A DNA stretch of 64,000 nucleotides from the NCBI GenBank assembly GCA_029990175.1, contig JARKIP010000023.1, positions 25,067,501 through 25,131,500 of the forward strand, in the 5' to 3' direction. The stretch comes from Petunia secreta. Lineage: Eukaryota > Streptophyta > Magnoliopsida > Solanales > Solanaceae. The notes below the pieces were generated by a model. That model saw only the letters and a program-made list of their open reading frames with translations, ran no database searches and had not been told where the DNA came from. This document shows, in pieces, positions 36,764 through 48,573 of this stretch. Position numbers and translations under genes: made by a program. Position 1 is the stretch's first letter. Every line of letters begins with the position of its first letter.

Positions 36764-37849
36764 TCATTCATTCTCAGAATATCTTTCCAGTATTTCTGCA
36801 TCACTTTTAGTGGTGGGATCATCATACTGTGTTGTGCCAGAACTGGACAAACACCTCTTCATCGAGTCTGAAATCAATTGATTATCTTTAAATTCATCTG
36901 CAAGATCACTAATCATGTCAATTGAAAAACAAGAAGATGACGACTCATATACTGGAAACTTTAGAATCTTTTGCATGTCCAAAATGGCTCTTTCTTCATC
37001 AATTCTCAAAATTAGTTGTCCTTGATGAACATCTATGATTGCTCTACCTATAGCAAGAAAAGGTCTACCCAAAATTATTGGTTCATCAGGACATTCTTCC
37101 ATTTCAAGTACTATGAAATCTGCTGGGAAGACAAATTTATCTACGCTTACGAGCACATTTTCAATAATTCCCTTAGATTTCTTAGTACTTTGATCTGCAA
37201 ACAGAAGAGAGACAACCGTAATTTTTTATCTCACTAAGATCTAACTTTTTAAAAACAGAAAATGGCATTAAATTTATTGAAGCTCCAGAATCAAAAAGTG
37301 ATTTTTCAATATATACCCCTCCCAATGTACACGGAATGGTAAAACTTCCTAGATCACTGAGTTTTTGTGGTAGCTTATTTTGAAGTATAGCACTGCATTT
37401 CTCAGTAAGCATTACCACAGAAACTTCTTTCAATTTTCTTTTGCTTGACAAAATTTCTTTCAAAAATTTAGCATATGAAGGCATTTGCAACAAAGCATCA
37501 GTAAAAGGAATATTGATGTGAATTTGTTTCAAAATTTTAAAAAACTTTGCAAATTGATTATCAAGCTTTTTTTTTTCATTTTTTGTGGAAAAGGAATTGT
37601 CACTGGGAGAGGAGTCATTTTTCAATTATTTTTTCTTCATTTTTCTTGACTTCTTTCTCTAGTGACAATTCATAGGGTGTTTTGAGATTCTTACCTTTAT
37701 CTACCTATTGTTCTAGCTGGTTCTTTTCTCTGTCTACATATGGGTCATCAAGATTCACCTGACCTTAAAGCGATGGCCTTAAGGTGTTCCTTTAGATTTT
37801 TCTCTGTATTGCTTGGTAAAAGAACCTGAATTCTTTCTGAAACAAGAGT
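36764..37849 (-). pseudogene. Element A protease and Gag-Pol linker
   Basis: Retroviral-type aspartic protease that would cleave the Gag-Pol polyprotein. The active-site motif LFDSGASINLMP is in the frame 37625-37182. The C-terminal flap and substrate-groove text (IILGRPFLAIGRAIIDVHQG) follows in the frame 37156-36764 after a frameshift near 37180. Upstream of 37625 the Gag-to-protease linker is broken by several stops up to the B2 insertion (TSD AGTTA, 37850-37854). Confidence 0.88.
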
Positions 37850-38395
37850 AGTTATGAAACGACCTTAAGTAGTCGTTTTGGAAGTTAGGACTTCGATTGG
37901 CATGCCGATAATTTTAAAAACTTCATAATGTCCATTAGGACCTGTCTGTAAAATTTGAGTTAAATCAGACCTCATTTGGTACGTATCGGAAGAAGGTTTC
38001 AGTTTTTATTGTCGATAAATATTAAAAGAGATTTTCGAGCTCGGTTTTGGCAAATGAACTCCGATTCGAAATTCGAATGCGTCGTTAGGTTCGTATGATT
38101 GTTTATGACTTTTGTGAACTTTCGAAAGTGAATTTCGATGTTGTTCGGCTAGTTTCCGCTAAAATGCCGAAAGTTAAATAATTTGACTTTTATTCTATTT
38201 AATTTGCATATTGAGTTTTGGGAGTCCGATTTGAGATCCACCTTAGCAAGTATGTTACACATATTTTGTATAACTTGTATGCAAAAGTTGAAATTATTTC
38301 GAATATCGCAGGGTACCGTTTTAATTTTCGTCGCGAATAGAAAATAAAATAAAAAGAAAAAAGACAAAAAAAGAGAAAAGAAAGAAAGGCGGTGG

Positions 38396-38419
38396 GTCCT
38401 TAGCATTTAAGCTAAGGAC
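38396..38419. repeat. LTR palindrome, B2 5' LTR
   Basis: GTCCTTAGC and GCTAAGGAC, a 9-bp stem around ATTTAA, about 540 bp into the LTR. The same motif recurs in the 3' LTR at 44915-44938. Confidence 0.85.
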
Positions 38420-39284
38420 GAAGGTAGTAACATATAGAAACAGTAGCATTAAGGATATGAAACAGAAAGAAAATGAAATGACGGGGTGGAAGAGAAAAAA
38501 GCCAGAAAATGAGAAAAGAGCCGGAGAAAGATAGAATTTTTACTCTGAAACATTCAGGTAATGATCCTAATATCTTATTTGAGTTTATTAAGTGTGTTTG
38601 AATATATTTTAACGGTAAAACTTTGAGTATTAGACATCGTTTTAATAAGTTCAATTAATAGTCTAAAGGGTCAAATGGACCCCGATAATGGAATTCATTA
38701 TATATTCGTACTCAGTGAGTTATGGGCAACATATAAATATAATTTATTTAGGGTTTGGTTATGTTACCATAAACCCTGTACATAGGCCTAGCCTGCGTAT
38801 TGCGTATGCAAATAAGGTATCAGATTCCTAACCGGATTGCCCTAAGATGTGAGGAATGAAGCCTTTAGCCTAATTTGATATATTTTTCTTCTTATTGAAT
38901 AGAGTGGGATTATTTGGCAATGAAACCAAAAGATAAAGCGGTTTTTGATTGGCAGAGCTAACTTTTGGAAGAGGTAAGTGTTTGTATCCATTTCTTTGGA
39001 GGCACCTGGCCTCGTGGATTTTCTACCACGTGTTCCTTACGTGTGTAGCTGCCGATAAGCATACTCATTATGCCTTAGCCTTGGATTTACATTGTATATT
39101 ATATGTTATGTCATGTTGTTGTTATTGCATTGAGGATCTGAGCATTGTACTCTGGCTGTGAGTGGGCATCTACTTTCCGGCTGTCGATGAGAGTCCCGTA
39201 CCGGTAAAGGGTTATTATTGCATCACATTACATTCATATGCATTATATGTCATTCATATGAATTACACTGCATATCATATTGGG

Positions 39285-39592
39285 TGCAGGAGTATTCCGC
39301 CCCGGGTGCAGGAGGATTCCGCTCCATTGTATCATATTGAGGGTAGGAGGATTCCGCCCTAGGAGCAGGAGTATTCCGCTCTTATGTCAGATGTTAAGTG
39401 CAGGAGTATTCCGCCTCAGCTTTATATTATATCGGGTGCAGGAGTATTCCGCCTCAGGAGAGTGCAGGAGTATTCCGCCTCTGGTTTATATTATATCGGG
39501 TGCAGGAGTATTTCACCCCAGGAGCAGGAATATTCCGCTCAAGTTGGTTATCAGATTGGATTCCCCTCGAATGCAGGAGTATTCCTCTTCGG
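39285..39592. repeat. LTR minisatellite, B2 5' LTR copy
   Basis: Repeats of GTGCAGGAGTATTCCGCC with spacer text such as TTATATTATATCGG. The array is shorter than in the B1 LTRs. Confidence 0.88.
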
Positions 39593-40331
39593 GATGGAAT
39601 TACGGGCACTTGTGACCCTTTGCATCACATTTCATTTCATTTCATCTCAATTCATACCATTGTGTAGACTTGTGGTACATGACTACTGTTCTGCTTATAT
39701 GTGAATTGCTTATTTGTTGATATGTTTCTGGCTCACATCCTTGGTTGAGTTTATAGTTTCTTACGTGTTTCCGATTATTATCTGGCTCTGCCTTTTTATA
39801 ATTTAAATAAGAGGAATTTGGTCTGTCTGTTTCTTTTCTCCCTGGCTAGCTATCCTATTGTTTGAGGTGGCTAGTCTGCCCCACTTATTGAGTCCTTTTG
39901 ACTCACCCTTGTTTGTTGTTGTCTATCTATTTCGTTTCGGCAGGTTTGCTCTAGGATTGAGTTCGCCACGTTGTGAAGGAGCGAAGACGACTTCAGCTAT
40001 CAGGGTGAGCCAGCTTTTATTCCGGATGGCGACCAATTTATTGTTTATTATTTCAGTTGCATTTTGCTCCCTCCAGGAGGTATCTGTCTTCTTTTGTACT
40101 CTTAGATGTCTAGTCTGGATAGCCTTAAACCTAGTATGTTGGGTAGTCAGCTGTAATTTCTTTTATACAGCTTAGAGGTATCAGTATGTCTGTGTTTTTT
40201 TCTAATTATTGTTCTTATTTATAAATTGAATTATATATATTTTCCTAATTTAATTTGTAAGGGTTCGCCCGACGGGTCTAGAGGAGGATGTCGGGTGCCC
40301 ACACGGCCTAGCAGGATTTCAGGCCATGTCA

Positions 40332-40347
40332 ATTGGTATCAGAGCCC
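40332..40347 (+). other. Element B2 primer binding site (tRNA-iMet type)
   Basis: ATTGGTATCAGAGCCC directly follows the 5' LTR end, as in B1. Confidence 0.92.
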
Positions 40348-41069
40348 AGTTTAGAGTCTATCCAGATTAATATAGTGTCTAGTAGAGTCTCGCTGATGGA
40401 TACGTAGACGTCCGTACTTATCTACGAGAGGCTATGATGGCATTTAGGAAGTTTCATTTCCTTCATTTCTGATCGTGCGTCGGTCTAGGATGCAGAAGTA
40501 TTTTCGTTAATTCCTTCGTGGTAATTGTGAACCCTCGTGCGACAAATCAGCAAACGGTATGAGTTCAAGACAACGCAGTCTAGCCTGGGGCTAGCAATGA
40601 CGAAGCTCCGAGAGTTTTGATCGTGCTGACGAACTAGTTACGGAGGTCCCAGCCGTACGAGCTCGCGAGGCAAGGGAGCAGGGCCTTGTGGTTCCTTTGG
40701 CTCTCTACGATGCTTTACGAGAATCTTGGCAACGCAGATACCGCAAGAATATATTATTCGCTAGGAAGCTTACCAGTTTTCCGCATATGCAGATGTTCAG
40801 ACTTAGAGAGTTCCTATTTCAGTTCTTAATATTGCCGCAGTAAAGTATGTTCCGGAGGCAACATGTGTTGTGCCTCCAGTTGTTCTGGCTGGTTAGGTAA
40901 CTGAGGTAATTATTGGGTCCGAGTCGTCAAAGAGGTTGCATTATTTTACGCGGTTGAACATCTCGATATTCCCAAGCAATGCATTAGATAATCCCTGTGT
41001 AAGTTTTTTTAAAAAACAAAAATAAAATGATGTCAGCGTATCCTTCAGGCTCTTGATTATATCGAGCGA

Positions 41070-41730
41070 TATGGTGTTGATTATTCTGCTTTCCGATTTC
41101 AGTGTCCAGCCTTGAATTGGTGGGCCGCTCTCTTATTAGCTAACTTGGTTCGGTTTTTCTTCTAGATTCGTGGAAAAAAAATTCCTTTCGAGTAGCAAGC
41201 GAGATGAAAAGTGTTGCCAGTTTAGTGGATTAGACAGGGTAGCCTGTCGGTTAGTCTGTTGGTTTCAAAATATGAGATTGAATTCTATAGAATGACTGAA
41301 TATGCATTAGAACTAGTCCATGAGCCTTTCGAGAGATTCAAAGATTTATTGATGACTTTTCTCCTTCCTTGAGATCCCAGATGGCTCAAAAAATTGAGAT
41401 TGAGACTTCATTTGATGTCATTGTTGATATTGCTCAAAGGTATTAGGCATACCATAAGTTGGGGGGGAAGAGTTAGAGCGGGAGATCAAGAGATCCCGTG
41501 GCCCTAGTGGGTAACCATGGTACCTCATTTGGAGGTAGGAATTCTGATTATTTTTGGAGGTCACCTTCCAGGTTATCTCAGCGTGTGTCACGTGATTCTT
41601 AGAGTGCACCAGTAGCTTGTCAAGATCAGATTCAGTCTTTTCTTTACAGTTATCAACAATCTTTCCAGCTTCTATTTTTAGTCGAAAAGGTGGTATCATT
41701 GTCGTGAGTCTGGTTATCCTTTGAGGAGTT
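41070..41730 (+). pseudogene. B2 Gag remnant (Tekay/chromovirus type)
   Basis: Gag would form the virus-like particle. Readable pieces are CPALNWWAALL (near 41104), YEIEFYRMTEYALELV (41271 onward), then PSLRSQMAQKIEIETSFDVI after a frameshift. These follow the pattern of the chromovirus capsid region (MTEYA...; SLRSxMAxxxE). Near 41687-41725 WYHCRESGYPLR looks like a ruined CCHC zinc knuckle. Several stops and frameshifts make it non-functional. Downstream, 41731-43037 has no recognisable protein. Confidence 0.7.
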
Positions 41731-43037
41731 TTTCCTTATTCCGGCAAGTAGGTCGTCGTCCTATCTCTCGTCATCAGGCAGCTGCACAGTCGTAGGGAAT
41801 TTTATTTAAATCTTAATCAACCAGAGAAATGCCACCATCCAATAGAGTTCGAGCGTGGTGGTTGTGGTTCTTATGGAAATAATTATCAGGATAGCGGCTC
41901 AGCTTAGCTGCAGAGGCAGTTCTGTGAACTGCTAGTCTGCCAGGATGCTGAGGCATCCGATGTAGTAGACCCGTGTGTTTCTTCTTCCCTTATCTGTAAG
42001 TAAGATTTATTTTTCCGATCGATCTGGAAATGGTTTGTCATATCATGTATCCATGGTTTCCTTATTATTTCTATTAAGAATCGGTTGCGGTAGAGGGGCG
42101 AGCTTCTAGTATGACTTATTCCTAGCATTTGTGAGACCCTACTAGTTGATCTGGTTTAAATGTGAGAAATTTGGGAGAGAGTGTCGATATGGTCTGCTTG
42201 GCATCTTTTTGTGCCACCTTCTATTATTATTATGTCAAATCAGTTTACCTCTCTCGTCGGAATTCAATGTTGGTAGGATAATAGGATCCTAATTCGTCAC
42301 CTTCAGAAAGTGTCATTGTTTCTTCCGGTGTAAAGTGGTTAGCAAGTAATATTCAATCTACGTGTCTCCTCTTGGTTCAAAACGCTAGTAAATTCATGTT
42401 ATCCCATGAGCTTATCTGGGTTATAAAAGGGTTTTAGTAAATTGTCAGAGTTTCCTTCTTAATGGGAGGTTAAATTGGCATAGATGTCATTCCATAAAGC
42501 TTATTTAATGTCTATTTCTTCAATTGTGATTCTTCGGTTAGCCTGACTCGTAAGTAGTCTAGCTCTGGTAGCCAAATAAATAAGAAGAAGAGTTTCATGA
42601 AGTTCTAATTATTTCTATCCTCGGTCTATTACCATTTCTTTCTCGTCCGAAAATAGTGAGTTTGGGCGGTCAGTAACCAATTGTGATATTCCCTGTGTTG
42701 AGCCAGAGTGCGTGTCCAGGTAGCCGGGTAAGCACATTGTTGTTTTTCAAAGCTACTAAGGGTATTGAGATGCGTCATTTGACCTTTGATTTGATCCATC
42801 AGGTGGTGGTGCTTATAGAAAATGTATGGAGTTATGACTCGAGAGTTGCAGCTGTTTGGCAACTCGAAAGGGTAGTCTGGTAGCGTAGGTCTGCCTACAT
42901 TAAGCTTTTAGCTAAATCTTCTTTAGTCCAACAGACTGTGCGAGGATGGTTATTTTTATTCAAATAGCTGCATGAGTTTGTGCTTTAAGTGGAGGAGTCT
43001 TTTTCCAAATACTGAATGGTAATACTAAATCTCTAAG

Positions 43038-43080
43038 GCGTTGATACCCTTTTGTCACGACCCAACCTAGGGCCACGACA
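43038..43080 (-). other. LTR-end plus PBS-like remnant inside B2, antisense
   Basis: Minus strand GGTTGGGTCGTGACAAAAGG followed by GTATCAACGCC, matching the inverted remnant at 30510-30554 in B1. Confidence 0.6.
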
Positions 43081-43193
43081 GAAACCTACAATGAGTTTCG
43101 CTCATTGCTAAACCCACTAATAATCTATTAACGATAAGAGATAAGCTGGAAACCTGATCATATATACGTACCTATCTGCTGAAAGCATAAAGT

Positions 43194-43556
43194 CTAGAAA
43201 GATGACACAACTTTAACTTGCTGGCAATTAGAACACAGAGCCACAAATTCTGCTATGTCACACTTCATTCTGTCGCACCAATAAATCTGCTTAAGATCAT
43301 GGTACATCTTAGTCGAACTTGGATGAACAGTGTATTTGGAATAATGTGCCTCTATCATAATCTGTCCACGTAAATCTGCAAAATCAGGAACACAAAGTCT
43401 ATCTTTATACATGAGAACACCGTCAGTAGTAACCCTGTATTGTGACTCCGGTTTTCTTCTGGCTATCTGTCTGTATTCAACTAGAACTGGATCCTCATAC
43501 TGACAGTGTTTTACTTCATGAAAATTTAGAGTTAAAGATCTAGTGCAGCTTATCAT
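43194..43556 (-). pseudogene. Antisense integrase zinc-finger fragment in B2
   Basis: An uninterrupted 120-residue frame opposite to B2's direction. It contains RLCVPDFADLRGQIM, EAHYSKYTVHPSSTKMY, QIYWCDRMKCDIAEF and CSNCQQVK, the HHCC zinc-binding region of a Tekay/Del-type integrase. The usual YWW is YWC here. No catalytic core follows, so it is a fragment. Its frame is longer than the B1 copy, which carries a frameshift. Confidence 0.82.
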
Positions 43557-44343
43557 CCATCCATCATTGGCATATCTCCTTCATACCTCAACTCTTTGAG
43601 AAGTTACTTTAGCGTTATAAGTGCGCATGTAATCAACTTTGTTGCTGGTATTCTGCCTCGGCTCATGGTCCAACTACATGTCTCTTTTATTTTTACTTTT
43701 TCAAGTCAATATATTTCCAATACAAAGACAATGCCCTGAAGTAGATGTTCAGTCTGAATATCTTTCCTGGTCTGCATCATACTATCCAGTAGTATTTGCA
43801 TGATCCTTATGCTTATATGATAGACCCTGTTCAGATGAACCTTTGACATACATTAGAATGTGAGTAACTACATTCCCACAAGGAGCTTGCGGAACAATCC
43901 TAACATCAACTGAGGTGTTGCATAGGGTGTTCGTAAAAATAATATAGCTTGCATCAAATCTTCTATAGTGTGTAGTGACAAGGTACTTCAAAAGCTCCCC
44001 CTATTACATCAAGCGCGAGCAAATTCTTAGTTGCATAGACCTGTTCCATATCAAAGAGGTGATTATCGGCTAAATCACGTTAACCCATTCAAAGTTCCTT
44101 GTATCTTTGCTTTGAAAAAGTAAAACTCTCCTCTCGTGATCGAGGAAGGGTCAGTTTAGTTAAAATAAGCTGGGCAATGGTGTTATCATATTATCAATAT
44201 ATGTTTTATTCAAAGAGTTCGGTGCACGTGTTATAATTCTGATCTTGTAATCAGGAGATAAGGCCCATGGAGTAGCTTATGAAGGTCGTGCAAGTTTTCT
44301 TATTTTTTGTGAGAATTTTTCTTTAGACTTAGGTTCATTTGAG

Positions 44344-44371
44344 GATGAACGAGAGTTTAAGTGGAGGAGAA
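44344..44371 (+). other. Element B2 polypurine tract with mutated hairpin
   Basis: TTAAGTGGAGGAGAA abuts the 3' LTR. The hairpin equivalent to 29224-29243 reads TTCATTTG-AGGA-TGAACGAG (44334-44353); the loop is intact and the stem is weakened to mostly wobble and A:T pairs. Confidence 0.8.
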
Positions 44372-46852
44372 TGAAACGACCTTAAGTAGTCGTTTCAGAA
44401 GTTAGGACTCCGATTGACATGCCGATAATTTTAAAAAATTCGTAATGTCTATTAGGACCTGTCTGTAAAATTTGAGTTAAATCAGACCTCGTTTGGTACG
44501 TATCGGAAGAAGGTTTCAGTTTTTATTGTCGATAAATATTAAAAAGAGATTTTCGAGCTCGATTTTGACGAATAAACTCCGATTCGAAATCCGAAAGCGC
44601 CGTTAGGTTCGTATGATTATTTATGACTTTTGTAAACTTTCGAAAGTGAATTTCGATGTTGTTCGGCTAGTTTCCGCTAAAATGCCGAAAGTTAAATAAT
44701 TTGACTTTTATTCTATTTAATTTGCATACTGAGTTTCGGGAGTCTGAATTGAGATCCGCCTTAGCAAGTATGTTACACATATTTTGTATAACTTGTATGC
44801 AAAAGTTAAAATTATTTCGAATATCACAGGGTACCGTTTTAATTTTCGTCGCGAATAGAAAATAAAATAAAAAGAAAAAAAGACAAAAAAAGAGAAAAGA
44901 AAGAAAGGCGGTAGGTCCTTAGCATTTAAGCTAAGGACGAAGGTAGTAACATATACAAACAGTAGCATTAAGGATATGAAACAGAAAGAAAATGAAATGA
45001 CGGGAGGAAGAGAAAAATGCTAGAAAATGAGAAAAGAGCCGAAGAAAGATAGAATTTTTACCCTGAAACATTCAGGTAATGATCCTAATATATTATTTGA
45101 GTTTATTACGTGTGTTTGAATATATTTTAATGGTAAAACTTGAAATATTAGGCATCATTCTAAAAAGTTCAATTAATAGTTTAAAGGGTCAAATGGACCC
45201 CGATAATGGAATTCATTATATATTCGTACTCAGTGAGATATGGGCAACATATAAATGTAATTTATATAGGGTTTGGTTATGTGACCATAAACCCTGTACA
45301 TAGGCCTGGCCTGCGTATTGCGTATGCAAATAGGGTATCAGGTTCCTAACCGGATTGCCCTAAGATGTGAGGAATGAAGCCTTTAGCCTAATTTGATATA
45401 TTTTTCTACTTATTGAATAGAGTGGGGTCGTTTGGCAATGAAACCAAAAGATAAAGCGGTTGTTGATTAGCAGAGTTAACTTTTGGAAGAGGTAAGTGTT
45501 TGTATCCATTTCTTTGGAGGCACCTGGCCTCGTGGATTTTCCACCACGTGTTCTTTAAGGGTGTAGCTGCCGATAGGCGTACTCATTACGCCTTAGCCTT
45601 GGATTTACATTGTATATTATACGTTATGTCCTGTTGCAGTTATTGCATTGAGGATCTGAGCGTTGTACTTTGGCTGTGAGTTGGCATCTACTTCCCGGCT
45701 GTCGGTGAGAGTCCCGCGCCGATAAAGGGTTATTATTGCATCACATTGCATTCATATGCATTATGTGTCATTCATATACATTACATTGCATATCGCATTG
45801 GGTGCAGGAGTATTCTGCCCCAGGAGCTGGAGGATTCTGCTCCATTGTATCATATTGAGGGTAGGAGGATTCCGCCCTAGGAGCAGGAGTATTCCGCTCT
45901 TATGTCAGATATTGAGTGCAGGAGTATTCCGCCTCAGCTTTACATTATATCGGGTGCAGGAGTATTCCGCCCCTGGAGAGTGCAAGAGTATTCCGCCTCT
46001 GGTTTACATTATATCGGGTGCAGGAGTATTCCGCCCCAGGAGCAGGAGTATTCCGCTCCAGTTGGTTATCAGATTGGATTCCCCTCGAATGCAGGAGTAT
46101 TCTGCTTCGGGATGGTATTAGGGGCACATGTGACCCTTTGCATCACATTTCATTTCATTTCAATTCATATCATTGTGTAGACTTGCGGTATATGACTACT
46201 GTTCTGCTTATATGTGCATTGCTTATTTGTTGATATGTTTCTGGCTCACATCCTTGGTTGAGTTTATAGTTTCTTACGTGGTTCCGATTATTATCTGGCT
46301 CTTCCTTTTTATAATTTAAATAAGAGGAATTTCGTCTGTCTACTTCTTTTCTCCCTGGCTAGCTATCATATTCTTTGAGGTGGCTAGTCTGCCCCACTTA
46401 TTGAGTCCTTTTGACTCACCCTTATTTGTTGTTTGTTGTTGTCTATCTATTTCGTTTCGGCAGGTTCGCTTCAGGATTGAGTTCGCCACGTTGTGAAGGA
46501 GCTAAGACGACTTCAGCTTTTAGGGTAAGCCAGCTTTTATTCCGGATGGCCATCAGTTTATTGTTTATTATTTCAGTTGCATTTTGCTCCCTCCAGGAGG
46601 TATCTGTCTTCTTTTGTACTCTTAGATGTCTAGTCTGGATAGCCTTAAACCTTGTATGTTGGGTAGTCAGCTGTAATTTCTTTTGTACAGCTTAGAGGTA
46701 TCAGTATGTCTGTGTTTTTTTTCTAATTATTGTTCTTATTTATAAATTGAATTATATATAATTTCCTAATTTAATTGGTAAGGGTTCGCCCGATGGGTCT
46801 AGGGGAGGATGTCGGGTGCCTGCACGGCCTAGCCGAATTTCGGGTCGTGTCA
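44372..46852 (+). repeat. Element B2 3' LTR
   Basis: LTR of 2,481 bp, paired with 37855-40331. It contains the palindrome at 44915-44938 and the minisatellite at 45801-46110. It ends GGGTCGTGTCA at 46852 next to AGTTA. Confidence 0.92.
45801..46110. repeat. LTR minisatellite, B2 3' LTR copy
   Basis: Repeats of GCAGGAGTATTCCGCC with the same spacers as the 5' LTR copy, differing by point changes and small indels. Confidence 0.88.
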
Positions 46853-46857
46853 AGTTA

Positions 46858-48235
46858 GTTGGCTTAACTGAGTTTCCAAGTTTTTGAGAGCAGAATTTTG
46901 GCTCTCCATTTTCTCATCAGTGGTCTTACTGTACCTATACAAAAGTTCATCAAGACTTGGATTGACTTGTTGAGGCCTTTTCTGATGTGGAGCTGCTTGC
47001 TGATAGGGCTTGAAATTTGGCTGCCCTCGGTTTTAATTCTGGTACCCTGGTGGACTTTGTACCCGTTTTTTTAGGAAGCTTTGAGAGTTCTCAACACCGT
47101 TTGGATTGCTCCATTGAAATCCTTGATGTTTTTGTGCCATTGGACTTCTTAAAGGCTATGTCTTGTAACCGATGAGATTGACATGTTCATCACTCTGATT
47201 GGTTGCTTGGCATTCGTGGTTAAGATGATTTCCTCCGCACATGTCACAAGTCTCAGACTGGCTTGTTTGTTTTGTATTCACCTGAATAGATTCAAACTTT
47301 TGTGCCAAAAAAGCAATTTGTTGAGTTAGTGTATTTAAAGCATCTGCCTGATTTACTGTAGCAGCTTTCTTGATGATCACACGATCAGATAGCCACTGAA
47401 TGGCATTTTCAGAAATTTCATTCAACAATTAGAGTACTTCTTTTGTGGTCTTTCCCATTATGAAACCTCCTGAAGCAGCGTCAATCACATTTCTAAAAGA
47501 GGGTTTTAACCCGTGATAGAAAATGTATAACTGCATATATTCAGGAATGTCATGGTGTGGACATTTTCTCGGCATTTCTTTCAATCTTTCCGATGCTTGA
47601 TAAACTGACTCAGTGTCAGTGTGCAAGAAATTAGATATCTCTTGTCTCAACTTTGTAGTTTTAGCAGAGGAAAAATATTTGTTAAAAAATTTCTGAGTCA
47701 TCTTATCCCATGTGGTAATAGACCCTTGAGGCAAACCTCGCAACCAAGCTTTGGCCTCGCCTTTTAAAGAAAAAGGGAATAACCTTAACTTGATTGCTTC
47801 AGGAGATACTCCATTGTACTTAGCAGTTTCAACCAGTTCTAAGAAATCGATTAAGTGACTGTGTGGATCTTCACTTAGATCACCAGTGAAAGTGCAAGAT
47901 TGTTGAATTGTTTGAATCAGGCAGATCCTGATTTCAAAGTTGTTGGCTGCCACTAGGGGTTTTCTAACACTAGATTCAAAGTTAAAGTGGTCTGGCCTAG
48001 CATAATTCCTTAGGATTCTGTTTGCTGGTCTCGGCGCCACCTCGTCAAACTGCTCTTCTACATGGGCTGGTGGTGGAACTCTCACTGGATTGTTGTCTTC
48101 TATTACTTGGTGCTCCATTATGTCAGAAGTTACTTTATGAGAAGATGATGATTGTTGTCCTTTCTTGCACAATCTCAAAGATCTTTCAATTTCAGGATCG
48201 TAATTAACTAATCCTTTATTAGAAGAGCGGGTCAT
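46858..48235 (-). pseudogene. Element A Gag
   Basis: Gag is the particle-forming structural protein. Start ATG at 48235 (MTRSSNKGLVNYDPEIERS). The first 268 codons are open and carry the capsid-like retrotransposon Gag domain (LKGEAKAWLRGLPQGSITTW, TQKFFNKYF, ESVYQASERLKEM). An in-frame TAA at 47431-47429 and a TAG at 47158-47156 interrupt the frame, which otherwise continues through the zinc knuckle CDMCGGNHLNHEC (CX2CX3HX4C) and the linker to the B2 insertion at 46853-46857. It resumes at 37849. The TRSS start and the knuckle are Athila-like. Confidence 0.9.
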
Positions 48236-48454
48236 ACACTATTTGAGATTCTTAAGTAAAAAAAAATAGTAATAGTAGCAACACTAAAAAAATTAAAAAG
48301 TATATGTAAAATATTAGTATTAATTAAATATAATAGTAGAAGTAGTAGTAACAAAATAGAAATACAAAAAAAAAATTACAACGATGATATAAATAATAGG
48401 TAACTAAAAAAAGCTAATAATAAAATATATAATAAAATGAACAAGAAAATAATA

Positions 48455-48496
<42 letters not shown>

Positions 48497-48550
48497 GTAA
48501 GTTCTCAAATTAGTAATCAAATATTTCGTCCGAAGTAGATCTGCACCAAT
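48236..48550 (-). mobile_element. Element A 5' leader with (AAT)n microsatellite
   Basis: Untranslated leader between PBS and Gag. It is very A/T-rich, with an AAT trinucleotide repeat at about 48452-48495. No other feature was seen. Confidence 0.8.
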
Positions 48551-48567
48551 CCCCGGCAACGGCACCA
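48551..48567 (-). other. Element A primer binding site (tRNA-Asp type)
   Basis: Minus strand TGGTGCCGTTGCCGGGG follows six bases after the 5' LTR end. It differs by one base from the TGGCGCCGTTGCCGGGGA site of element C and is the tRNA-Asp-type PBS of Athila elements. Confidence 0.85.
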
Positions 48568-48573
48568 AAAATT

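Larger units (their letters stand above)
37855..40331 (+). repeat. Element B2 5' LTR
   Basis: LTR of 2,477 bp from TGAAACGACC to GGCCATGTCA. It contains the hairpin palindrome at 38396-38419 and the minisatellite at 39285-39592. The terminal GGCCATGTCA differs by two substitutions from the GGTCGTGTCA of the other copies. Confidence 0.92.
37855..46852 (+). mobile_element. Element B2: second copy of the B family, opposite orientation
   Basis: The 5' LTR (37855-40331) and 3' LTR (44372-46852) enclose 4,040 bp. Perfect TSD AGTTA (37850-37854 and 46853-46857). PBS ATTGGTATCAGAGCCC is at 40332-40347 and the PPT at 44357-44371. It has the same structure as B1: a decayed Gag region in element sense, an antisense integrase fragment and no RT. 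It is inserted in element A between the Gag and protease regions. Confidence 0.93.
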
